Below, in pieces: positions 7,684-14,622 of a DNA stretch of 64,000 nt. Positions within the stretch are counted from its first letter, which is position 1; every line of letters starts with the position of its first letter. A model generated the notes under the pieces. That model worked only from the letters and a program-made list of their open reading frames with translations. It was not told the DNA's origin and ran no database searches. The DNA comes from Hyphomicrobiales bacterium (GTDB lineage: Bacteria; Pseudomonadota; Alphaproteobacteria; Rhizobiales; Rhizobiaceae): the NCBI GenBank assembly GCA_900465675.1, contig UBJR01000009.1, positions 434,001 through 498,000 on the forward strand, given 5' to 3'. The translations under genes were made by a program, and so were the position numbers.

Positions 7684-8462
7684 CCGAACCCAACCCGACC
7701 GTGACCGAAGCGGATCTGCATGCCTATGCCGACGGCCAGCTGCCCGAAGCCGAGCAAGTCCGCATCGAGGCATGGCTGAAGGACAATCCCGAGGAAGCGG
7801 CAGCCGTCGCCGAATGGAAATCACAGAGCGCCGCCATCCAGAAAATGTTCGGCCCTTATGCTGTTGCGAAGCCCGATGACGCCCTGCTCGTGGCGCCGCA
7901 CAACACTCGCGCGTCATGGCCACGCCGCGCCGCGATCGCCGCCTCTATTGCCGCCGTGTTCGCGACAGGCGCGGTGAGCGGCCACTATGGCCCCGCACTG
8001 TTCGAAAAGCCGCAACTGCAGCTCACCGCCTCTGAGACATTGCCGCAGCAGGCTCAGAACGCCTTTCTCGTCTATGCCAGCGAAGTCCGCCATCCCGTCG
8101 AAGTCTTCGCCAACGAGGAGGCGCATCTCGCCACCTGGCTCGGCAAGCGGCTGGCAATCCAGAACCTGAAGGTGCCCGACCTGCAGACGCTGGGTTTCCA
8201 TCTCGTCGGCGGCCGTCTGCTGCCTGTCGATGGCAAGCCGGGCGCGATGTTCATGTATGAGGATCAGGGCGGCGAACGTCTGACGGTTCTAGTCGGCCGC
8301 AATGCCGGCAACCACACCACCAGCTTCCGCTTCGCCTCGGCAGATAATCTCGAGACCTTCTACTGGATCGACGGCGAGCTCGGCTACGCGGTGACGGGCG
8401 AGATCTCCCGTGACCAGCTGCGCCAGGTGGCCGAGGAATGCTACCGGCAATTCCCGTCCTAA
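7680..8462 (+). CDS. Membrane-anchored anti-sigma factor
   Basis: A 260-residue protein that most likely binds and silences the preceding ECF sigma factor. Residues 1-75 form the cytoplasmic sigma-binding part, with the family pattern DLHAYADGQLPEAEQ near 12; the zinc ligands of the HxxxCxxC type are missing, so it is a non-zinc version. One transmembrane helix follows near 80-102 (AAIAASIAAVFATGAVSGHYG), then about 155 residues in the periplasm that could sense the signal. It overlaps the sigma gene by 4 bases. The signal cannot be deduced; the secreted protein of the same operon may take part. Confidence 0.85.
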   Translation: MTEPNPTVTEADLHAYADGQLPEAEQVRIEAWLKDNPEEAAAVAEWKSQSAAIQKMFGPYAVAKPDDALLVAPHNTRASWPRRAAIAASIAAVFATGAVSGHYGPALFEKPQLQLTASETLPQQAQNAFLVYASEVRHPVEVFANEEAHLATWLGKRLAIQNLKVPDLQTLGFHLVGGRLLPVDGKPGAMFMYEDQGGERLTVLVGRNAGNHTTSFRFASADNLETFYWIDGELGYAVTGEISRDQLRQVAEECYRQFPS

Positions 8463-8464
8463 AT

Positions 8465-8836
8465 TCAGCGCAGCGGATCGTTGGCAAGCTCGATCGGCCT
8501 GCCATGCGGCGTCGCCTCGGCGGCGCGCTGCCAGCTCTGCTGCAGCGACAGGATCGTCTCACCGTCGGCGACGCCCTTGGTGGCGAGGATCTGCGAGAGC
8601 GCCGCCACCCAGCAGTCGAAATAGTCGCTGCCATCGATGGCGCGGCCGGGCTGGTGCAGCTCGGCAGAGAGCGTCTGCGCCCATTCGCTCCAGGTGAACA
8701 ATCCGCGCTGGTGCAGATGCACGGTCATCGCGAAGGCTTCGGCCGCCCAGGGTTCGGGAAAGACCGGCTCGCCCTCGGCGGATTTCGGCAGCTGCGGCGA
8801 GTCCCGCAGCGGTGACACTTGATCACACTGGCTCAA
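8465..8836 (-). CDS. Nitrile hydratase accessory (activator) protein
   Basis: A 123-residue activator of the P14K/NhlE type, which helps load cobalt into the alpha subunit and oxidise its cysteines. It resembles the beta-subunit N-terminal part, as this family does: EPVFPEPWAAEAFAMTVHLHQRGLFTWSEWAQTLSAEL, then DYFDCWVAALSQILATKGV. The TTG at 8836 has GGGAG seven bases upstream and overlaps the beta gene by 14 bases. A GTG at 8818 is a weaker alternative. It is the last gene of the three-gene nitrile hydratase operon. Confidence 0.88.
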   Translation of the reverse strand: MSQCDQVSPLRDSPQLPKSAEGEPVFPEPWAAEAFAMTVHLHQRGLFTWSEWAQTLSAELHQPGRAIDGSDYFDCWVAALSQILATKGVADGETILSLQQSWQRAAEATPHGRPIELANDPLR

Positions 8837-9482
8837 GATAGCTCTCCCAGGCGTCGATCGACACCGTCAGCGACGGGTCTGCGCCCTCGCCCCAGATCTC
8901 GCCGCCATCGAAGACAACGGTGTAGATCCACTGCGGGTTCTCGCCTTTTCCGTGCGCATGATCGTCAGGAAAGACGAAGGAGCCCTGCACCGCCTCGACG
9001 ACACCGGTCTTTGCCCGGGCGTAGCGTGGCAGCCGCGTATGGGTCTCGGGATTGAAGTTCCGCGTCCGCACCCGTTGCCCGGCAGCGAATTTCGCGGGCG
9101 CTTCGACCGGCCGGTCGCAGGGTGCGCCCTTTGCCAGGACACCGGCCACCATGTCGGCCTTCAGCACCCGTTTCGGCACGGCGCCGTCGTCATGCTTGTG
9201 GCCTTTGGCGATCTCGTCCTGCGCCACGAAACCGTGCCGCTCCAGCAGCACTTCGAGCGCCCGGGTCCAGATTTCGTAATAGCTGGCCGACAGGTAATCG
9301 GCCGGCGGGATGCGCTCGCGAGCATGGCGGCTTTCGTCGATCGTCCAGGCGCCGAAGGCACCGCACGAAAGCACCACGCCGAGCGCCCGCTTCTCCCATT
9401 CCGCATGAAAATACGGCTCGTTCGGCTCCGGCGCCACCGGCCCGAAGCCCATCTGTCCGCCGAGATCGTGCGGGCCGTTCAT
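8823..9482 (-). CDS. nthB: Nitrile hydratase beta subunit
   Basis: The 219-residue beta subunit of nitrile hydratase, which with alpha hydrates nitriles to amides in the cytoplasm. The start [16 protein letters not shown] is the family signature; the helical middle ([33 protein letters not shown]) and the SH3-like C-terminal half ([31 protein letters not shown], then [27 protein letters not shown]) follow in order. The frame is open upstream, but the ATG at 9482 overlaps the alpha stop as ATGA and matches the family start. Confidence 0.93.
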   Translation of the reverse strand: MNGPHDLGGQMGFGPVAPEPNEPYFHAEWEKRALGVVLSCGAFGAWTIDESRHARERIPPADYLSASYYEIWTRALEVLLERHGFVAQDEIAKGHKHDDGAVPKRVLKADMVAGVLAKGAPCDRPVEAPAKFAAGQRVRTRNFNPETHTRLPRYARAKTGVVEAVQGSFVFPDDHAHGKGENPQWIYTVVFDGGEIWGEGADPSLTVSIDAWESYLEPV

Positions 9483-10132
9483 GCGACGGCTCCCGGCGCG
9501 GACGCAATGCCCGTGCCGATCATCGCGTCGCGGCTGACCAGGTCGGCCAGCGCCTCCTCGCCGAAACCGTCCGTGCCATTGGGACGTTCCGGAATGACGA
9601 GGTAACGCAGCTCCGCGGTCGAATCCCATACGCGGACCTTCTTGTCTTCGGGCAGTGACACGCCGAATTCGGCCAGCACGCCGCGCGGATCGATGACGGC
9701 GCGCGAACGGTAGGCCGGCGCCTTGTACCAGACAGGCGGCAGGCCGAGCACCGACCAAGGATAGCAGGAGCAGAGCGTGCAGACGACGAGGTTATGCGTC
9801 TCGGGCGTGTTGAAGACGGCGCGCATATGCTCGCCCTGGCGGCCCGTGTAACCGAGGCTGGCGATCGCCGCCGTCGCATCGCGCTTCAGCCATTCGGCGA
9901 AATCCGGATCGCTCCAGGCCTTGGCCACGACCCGCGCCCCATTGCGGGGACCGATCTTCGTCTCGTAGGTCTCGACGATGGCGTCGATCGCTGCCGGGTC
10001 GATCAGCCCCTTCTCGGTCAGCACCGTCTCCAGCGCCCGGACCCGCGCCTGCATGTCGGTGTAGCGGTTGTCGTGATGGTGGTCGTGCCCATGATCGTGG
10101 TCATGGTGATGGTCGTGATCATGATCGTGCAA
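9479..10132 (-). CDS. nthA: Nitrile hydratase alpha subunit, cobalt type, with His/Asp-rich tail
   Basis: The 217-residue metal-binding subunit. The metal site reads VCTLCSC near residue 118; threonine in this motif marks the cobalt class, while iron enzymes have serine. The middle [13 protein letters not shown] and [20 protein letters not shown] segments are typical. The first 22 residues are almost only His and Asp, a possible metal reservoir. The start is TTG with GGAGGG seven bases upstream; no in-frame ATG precedes Met27, which would drop the tail. It leads an alpha-beta-activator operon. No amidase or aldoxime dehydratase gene is next to it. Confidence 0.93.
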   Translation of the reverse strand: MHDHDHDHHHDHDHGHDHHHDNRYTDMQARVRALETVLTEKGLIDPAAIDAIVETYETKIGPRNGARVVAKAWSDPDFAEWLKRDATAAIASLGYTGRQGEHMRAVFNTPETHNLVVCTLCSCYPWSVLGLPPVWYKAPAYRSRAVIDPRGVLAEFGVSLPEDKKVRVWDSTAELRYLVIPERPNGTDGFGEEALADLVSRDAMIGTGIASAPGAVA

Positions 10133-10205
10133 GACGATGCCCTCCGCGATGTCGAACCCTGTTTAGGCCTTTGCGATCCAGCCGCCAAGTCACATCAGGC
10201 AAAAC

Positions 10206-10799
10206 TCATTTCAGCATCGGCCAGAGGCTGAGCACCAGAAGCAAGGCCATGGTGATGTTGAACCATTTGAGCCTGACGGGATCAGACAGCCAGTCGCGCA
10301 GCGCCGAACCGAAGCCGGCCCAGGTGGAAACGCTGGGCACATTGACCAGCGCGAAAGCCAGGCCGACGATCAGGACGCTGACGACATAGAGATCCGGGTT
10401 CGTGTAGGTCGCCATTGCCGTGACGGCCATCACCCAGGCCTTGGGATTGATCCACTGAAAGGCCGCGGCCGACAGGAAGGACATCGGCGCAGCACTTGTC
10501 TTGCCCTCGCTCAGCGAGCGCGACGAACCGATCTTCCAGGCGATCCACAGCAGATAGGCGCCACCGGCGAATTTCAGAACCGTGTAGAGCGCCGGAATCG
10601 TATGGAGGACCGCACCGAGCCCCAGCCCGACGGCCAGCAGCAGCGACAGGAAGCCGGCGCCGATGCCCAGCATATGCGGGATCGTCCGGCGGAAGCCGAA
10701 ATTCACCCCCGAGGTGAACAGCATCATGTTGTTCGGCCCCGGCGTGATCGACGTCGTGAAGGCAAACAGCACCAGCGCTGCGAACGTATCCAATGGCAT
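10206..10799 (-). CDS. LysE/RhtB-family amino-acid exporter
   Basis: A 197-residue inner-membrane exporter with about six hydrophobic segments. The family signature SITPGPNNMML lies at 17-27, followed by GFRRTIPHMLGIGAGF and the FQWINPKAWVMAV segment near 115. LysE/RhtB proteins export amino acids or their analogues by proton exchange; the substrate cannot be predicted here. It is transcribed away from the aldo/keto reductase gene, with a dyad between them that could control both. Confidence 0.88.
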   Translation of the reverse strand: MPLDTFAALVLFAFTTSITPGPNNMMLFTSGVNFGFRRTIPHMLGIGAGFLSLLLAVGLGLGAVLHTIPALYTVLKFAGGAYLLWIAWKIGSSRSLSEGKTSAAPMSFLSAAAFQWINPKAWVMAVTAMATYTNPDLYVVSVLIVGLAFALVNVPSVSTWAGFGSALRDWLSDPVRLKWFNITMALLLVLSLWPMLK

Positions 10800-10842
10800 C
10801 GACGTCCTCCCGGAAGGACCGGCTTTTTTGCGGCCCCTTATT

Positions 10843-10863
10843 TAGGTCAGTATAACTGTCCTA
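10843..10863. promoter_or_regulatory. Imperfect dyad between divergent lysE-like and aldo/keto reductase genes
   Basis: TAGGTCAGT-ATA-ACTGTCCTA is a 21-base dyad with eight of nine arm positions paired. It lies 43 bases upstream of the exporter start and about 100 bases upstream of the reductase start, where one dimeric repressor could act on both. The regulator is not encoded next to it. Confidence 0.4.
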
Positions 10864-10961
10864 ATTTTCCTGTTCCACCAGATCATTGTCACCGTGACAG
10901 GATTGCTTGAAAGATGGACTATCAGCGCAATCTCCTCAACTGCATCAGGAAAGGCAGAGCC

Positions 10962-11810
10962 ATGCAGGAAGACATCATCCCGGCCATCGCGTTCCCGGAT
11001 GGCACCGAAGTCCCGGCCCTTGGCCAGGGTACCTGGAACATGGGCGAGCGCGCTTCCGAGGCCGACCGCGAGATCACGAGCCTGAAGGCCGGCATCGAGC
11101 TCGGCATGACGCTGATCGATACCGCCGAAATGTATGGCGAAGGCGGCGCCGAGCGCATCGTCGGCCGCGCCATCAAGGGGCAGCGCGACAAGGTCTTCGT
11201 CACGAGCAAAGTCTATCCGCACAATGCCAGCCGCACCGGCACGATCGAGGCCTGCAACCGCAGCCTCTCGCGCCTCGGCATCGACCGCATCGACCTCTAT
11301 CTGCTGCACTGGCGTGGCGAATATGCACTCACGGAGACGGTGGAAGCCTTCGAAGAGTTGATGGACGCCGGAAAGATCGGCGCCTGGGGCGTTTCGAATT
11401 TCGACACGGACGATATGGAGGAGCTCTTCTCGGTCCCGGGCGGCCGCAGATGCGCCGCCAATCAGGTGTTCTTCAATCTGGCGCGCCGCGGCATCGAATA
11501 CGACCTCCTGCCCTGGTGCCAGAAGCACGGCGTCCCCGTCATGGCCTATTCGCCGATCGAGCAGGGGCGCATCCTGCACAATCCGGAGCTGATCCGTATC
11601 GCCAAGGCCAATCAGGCGACACCGGCGCAGATCGCGCTTGCCTTCGTGCTGGAACGCGACGGCGTCATCGCCATCCCCAAGACATCGAGCGCCGAGCGCG
11701 CCGCCGAGAACCGCGACAGCGTCACGCTCGATCTCAGCGATGAGGATTGGGCAGCACTCGACAAGGTCTTCCCTCCACCCGGACGCAAATCTTCGCTGGA
11801 GATGCTCTGA
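10962..11810 (+). CDS. Aldo/keto reductase
   Basis: A 282-residue NADPH-dependent TIM-barrel oxidoreductase. Motifs: GQGTWNMGE near 18, [22 protein letters not shown] near 48-70 (catalytic Asp and Tyr), [11 protein letters not shown] near 78 (Lys), [11 protein letters not shown] near 112 (His), WGVSNFD near 142 and the late [18 protein letters not shown]-binding loop. It resembles DkgA/YvgN-like reductases that act on small aldehydes or diketo acids. An in-frame ATG at 10914 exists, but the ATG at 10962 has AGGAAAGG eight bases upstream and gives the usual N-terminus. Confidence 0.88.
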   Translation: MQEDIIPAIAFPDGTEVPALGQGTWNMGERASEADREITSLKAGIELGMTLIDTAEMYGEGGAERIVGRAIKGQRDKVFVTSKVYPHNASRTGTIEACNRSLSRLGIDRIDLYLLHWRGEYALTETVEAFEELMDAGKIGAWGVSNFDTDDMEELFSVPGGRRCAANQVFFNLARRGIEYDLLPWCQKHGVPVMAYSPIEQGRILHNPELIRIAKANQATPAQIALAFVLERDGVIAIPKTSSAERAAENRDSVTLDLSDEDWAALDKVFPPPGRKSSLEML

Positions 11811-11820
11811 CCGATCGTGG

Positions 11821-11854
11821 GAAAATGAAAACGCCCGGGCCAAAGACCCGGGCG
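11821..11854 (-). terminator. Intrinsic terminator of the ilvIH operon
   Basis: An 8-bp stem (CGCCCGGG at 11832-11839 with CCCGGGCG at 11847-11854) has A-rich sequence on its left, which reads as a T-rich tail on the minus strand. It lies 30 bases beyond the ilvH stop, so it ends that operon. Confidence 0.7.
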
Positions 11855-11883
11855 CTCTCGAATTTCGCCGATCAGCGTCAGGC

Positions 11884-12456
11884 TTACATGCCCTGCGCCC
11901 CACGGTTCATCGCCGCAATGCCGGTGCGGCAGACTTCGATGAGGCCGAGTGGCTTCATCACCGAGACGAACTGGTCGATCTTCGAGGACTTGCCGGTGAT
12001 CTCGAGAATGAAATGATCGACTGTGGCATCGACCACCTTGGCATGGAAGGCATCGGCAAGGCGCAGCGTCTCGGCGCGTGCATCGCCGGAGCCGACGACC
12101 TTGATCAGCGCCACTTCACGCTCGATCGGCCGGTCCTGGCCGAGTTCGCGGGCCCGCACCGTCAGATCGACGACGCGGTGAACGGGAACGATGCGTTCCA
12201 GCTGCGCCTTGATCTGCTCCAGCACCTGCGGCGTGCCGCGCGTCACAACGGTGATGCGCGACAGATGCGCCTGATGCTCGGTTTCCGAGACCGTCAGGCT
12301 CTCGATGTTGTAGCCGCGGCCGGAAAACAGGCCAATGACCCGGGCAAGGACGCCCGGCTCGTTGTCGACGAGGACCGAAAGCGTGTGGCTCTCGGCGGCA
12401 GCGGTTTCCGGCGAAATGAAGTAGGCGGAACCGGTCGGCTGTAGGTGTGCGTTCAT
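11884..12456 (-). CDS. ilvH: Acetolactate synthase small (regulatory) subunit
   Basis: The 190-residue regulatory subunit, which stimulates the catalytic subunit and mediates valine feedback. The N-terminal ACT domain reads HTLSVLVDNEPGVLARVIGLFSGRGYNIESLTVSETE near 21-58, followed by the second ferredoxin-like half with REVALIKVVG near 102 and the late ITGKSSKIDQFVSVMKPLGLIEVCRTG segment. The N-terminus is about 20 residues longer than in E. coli IlvH, which is usual in rhizobia. It follows ilvI by 22 bases and shares its transcript and attenuator. Confidence 0.95.
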   Translation of the reverse strand: MNAHLQPTGSAYFISPETAAAESHTLSVLVDNEPGVLARVIGLFSGRGYNIESLTVSETEHQAHLSRITVVTRGTPQVLEQIKAQLERIVPVHRVVDLTVRARELGQDRPIEREVALIKVVGSGDARAETLRLADAFHAKVVDATVDHFILEITGKSSKIDQFVSVMKPLGLIEVCRTGIAAMNRGAQGM

Positions 12457-12478
12457 TGTCTTCTTCCTCTACTTCAGA

Positions 12479-14275
12479 TCAAACGAGCGCACGGCCCTTG
12501 GCATCGATGGCATTGGCGACCGCTTCGTCTGTCGCTTCGTCCGGCAGCAGCATCTCGTTATGCGCCTTGCCCGACGGGATCATCGGGAAGCAGTTAGCGA
12601 GATTGGCAACGCGGCAATCGAAGATGACAGGCTTCTTGACGTCGATCATTTCCTGGATCGTCGCATCGAGCTCGCTGGGCTTCTCGCAACGCAGGCCGAC
12701 AGCGCCGTAGGCTTCCGCCAGCTTGACGAAATCAGGCATCGCTTCGGTATAGGAGTTGGACAGGCGGTTGCCATGCAACAGCTGCTGCCACTGGCGGACC
12801 ATGCCCATATACTGGTTGTTCATGATGAAGATCTTGATCGGCGCCTCATACTGGATCGCCGCCGACATTTCCTGGATACACATCTGGATAGAGGCATCGC
12901 CGGCAATGTCGATGACCAGGCTCTCCGGATGGGCGATCTGGACGCCGAGTGCTGCAGGCAGGCCGTAGCCCATCGTGCCCAGGCCGCCCGAGGTCATCCA
13001 GCGGTTCGGCTTTTCGAAACCGTAGAACTGCGCTGCCCACATCTGGTGCTGACCGACTTCGGTGGTGATGTAGGTGTCGCGATCCTTGGTCAGCTCGTAG
13101 AGCCGCTCCAGCGCATATTGCGGCATGATGACGTCGTTGCTCTTGGTATAGGCAAACGAGTTGCGCGCGCGCCAGCGGTTGATGTCGGCCCACCAGTCCG
13201 CCGTCTGGCTCTTCGCCGGCTTGTTCGGCAGCGCCCGCCACAGGCGAACCATATCCTCGAGGATACTGCCGACGTCGCCACGAACAGGGATATCGGCGCG
13301 GACGTTCTTGTTGATCGACGACGGGTCGATGTCGATATGGATCTTCTTCGAGTTCGGCGAGAAGGCGTTGAGGCGGCCGGTGATGCGGTCGTCGAAACGC
13401 GCGCCGATGCAGACCATGACGTCGCAATCATGCATCGCCATGTTAGCTTCGTAGGAGCCATGCATGCCGAGCATCTTCAGCCAATTCTTACCCGATGCCG
13501 GGTAAGCGCCGAGACCCATCAGCGTCGAGGTGATCGGGAAATCGGTGAGCTCGACCAATTCGCGCAGCAGCTTGGAGGCTTCCGGACCGGAATTGATGAC
13601 GCCACCACCACTATAGATGATCGGACGGCGCGCCGTCGCCATCAGCTCGATCGCGGCGTGGATCTGGTTCAGGTCGCCTTCGAGCTTCGGCTGATAGCTC
13701 TTCTGAATGATATGCGCGGATGGCGGCGTGTAGGTGCCGGTCGCAAACTGGATGTCCTTCGGAATATCGACCAGAACCGGACCCGGGCGGCCGGACTGCG
13801 CGATGCGGAAGGCTTCATGAATGATCGCCGCCAGCTGGTTGACGTCCTTGACCAGCCAGTTGTGCTTGGTGCACGGCCGGGTGATGCCGACGGTATCAGC
13901 TTCCTGGAAGGCGTCGGAGCCGATCAGCGAGGTCGGAACCTGACCGCTGAGGCAAACGAGCGGAACCGAATCCATCAGCGCGTCCTGCAGCGGCGTAACG
14001 GCGTTCGTCGCACCCGGACCCGAAGTGACCAGCATGACGCCGACCTTGCCGGTGGAGCGCGCATAGCCTTCGGCCGCATGGCCGGCGCCCTGCTCGTGGC
14101 GCACCAGGATGTGCTTGATCTCGTCCTGCTGGAAGATCTCGTCATAGATCGGAAGCACGGCGCCACCCGGATATCCGAAGATATGCTCGACGCCGTTGTC
14201 CTTCAGCGCCCGGAGTACGATCTCCGCTCCCGTCATCCGATTGCTGTCTGCCGTCTGGTTGTCCGTGCCCGTCAT
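12479..14275 (-). CDS. ilvI: Acetolactate synthase large (catalytic) subunit
   Basis: The 598-residue thiamine-diphosphate enzyme that makes acetolactate or acetohydroxybutyrate, the first common step of valine, leucine and isoleucine synthesis. Seen: the N-terminal GYPGGAVLPIYDEI and the catalytic glutamate in HEQGAGHAAEGYAR near 50-65, the FAD-domain segments MLGMHGSYEANMAM, and the ThDP motif GDASIQMCIQEMSAAIQY...NNQYMG near 450-480. The frame extends upstream to 14368, but the ATG at 14275 (MTGTDNQ) gives the family length. The extra upstream part overlaps the attenuator, so it is untranslated leader. Confidence 0.95.
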   Translation of the reverse strand: MTGTDNQTADSNRMTGAEIVLRALKDNGVEHIFGYPGGAVLPIYDEIFQQDEIKHILVRHEQGAGHAAEGYARSTGKVGVMLVTSGPGATNAVTPLQDALMDSVPLVCLSGQVPTSLIGSDAFQEADTVGITRPCTKHNWLVKDVNQLAAIIHEAFRIAQSGRPGPVLVDIPKDIQFATGTYTPPSAHIIQKSYQPKLEGDLNQIHAAIELMATARRPIIYSGGGVINSGPEASKLLRELVELTDFPITSTLMGLGAYPASGKNWLKMLGMHGSYEANMAMHDCDVMVCIGARFDDRITGRLNAFSPNSKKIHIDIDPSSINKNVRADIPVRGDVGSILEDMVRLWRALPNKPAKSQTADWWADINRWRARNSFAYTKSNDVIMPQYALERLYELTKDRDTYITTEVGQHQMWAAQFYGFEKPNRWMTSGGLGTMGYGLPAALGVQIAHPESLVIDIAGDASIQMCIQEMSAAIQYEAPIKIFIMNNQYMGMVRQWQQLLHGNRLSNSYTEAMPDFVKLAEAYGAVGLRCEKPSELDATIQEMIDVKKPVIFDCRVANLANCFPMIPSGKAHNEMLLPDEATDEAVANAIDAKGRALV

Positions 14276-14339
14276 TTTTCTGTTCCGTTTTGACTGCTGG
14301 GATTGAAGTTTGTGGTCGGCAAGCCTGAATTTCAGGCAT

Positions 14340-14363
14340 AAAAAAAGGCCCCTTAGGGAGCCT
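14340..14363 (-). terminator. Attenuator terminator of the ilvIH leader
   Basis: On the minus strand AGGCUCC pairs with GGGGCCU (one G-U pair) and is followed by seven U residues. It lies 35 bases after the leader-peptide stop and about 65 bases before the ilvI start, the place of a transcription attenuator rather than of an end-of-gene terminator, since no gene ends here. Confidence 0.85.
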
Positions 14364-14370
14364 GTCATCT

Positions 14371-14420
14371 AGCGCATGGGTGGCTACCGCCGGATGGTTA
14401 CACCATCCTGCCCATGCGCT
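14371..14420 (-). promoter_or_regulatory. ilvI attenuation hairpin (pause and alternative pairing region)
   Basis: A two-tier hairpin: perfect 10-bp outer arms (AGCGCATGGG at 14371-14380 and CCCATGCGCT at 14411-14420) and 6-bp inner arms (14392-14397 with 14403-14408). It starts inside the leader peptide gene and its inner loop holds the leader stop. On RNA, GGUAGCC (14388-14382) could instead pair with GGCUCC of the terminator stem (one U bulge), an antiterminator candidate. The pairing is seen; the switching is inferred from classical leader-peptide attenuation. Confidence 0.75.
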
Positions 14421-14454
14421 TTCCCACCACAATAAGAATTGCTGCTATTTTCAT
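14398..14454 (-). CDS. ilvI leader peptide (attenuation)
   Basis: An 18-codon gene, MKIAAILIVVGKRMGRMV, with six Ile, Leu or Val codons among codons 3-10, ending in TAA inside the following hairpin. Ribosome stalling at these codons when branched-chain aminoacyl-tRNA is scarce would free the mRNA from the terminator fold and allow ilvI and ilvH transcription. The start is ATG; no strong Shine-Dalgarno sequence precedes it. Together with the hairpin and the U-tract terminator this is a complete attenuator. It is too short for ordinary gene callers. Confidence 0.85.
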   Translation of the reverse strand: MKIAAILIVVGKRMGRMV

Positions 14455-14622
14455 GGGGGCAATTGATAGACAGAAAATTTCGTAGCGTCAACGCCAGCCG
14501 AAATAAAAAACCGTCCTGCTGGAAAGCCTTTCCTACAGGTTCTCACCCTCCAGAATTAAGGGCCGGAACCATTTGTTAAAAGATAAATCATATCTTTGTC
14601 CGCTAACGCAGGGAGTAGGCCG

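Noticed and set aside
12560..14293. A 577-codon open frame on the plus strand across ilvI
   Set aside because: It is exactly antisense to the conserved acetolactate synthase gene; the product is Arg/His/Asp-rich without any recognisable fold, a usual side effect of high-GC third positions.
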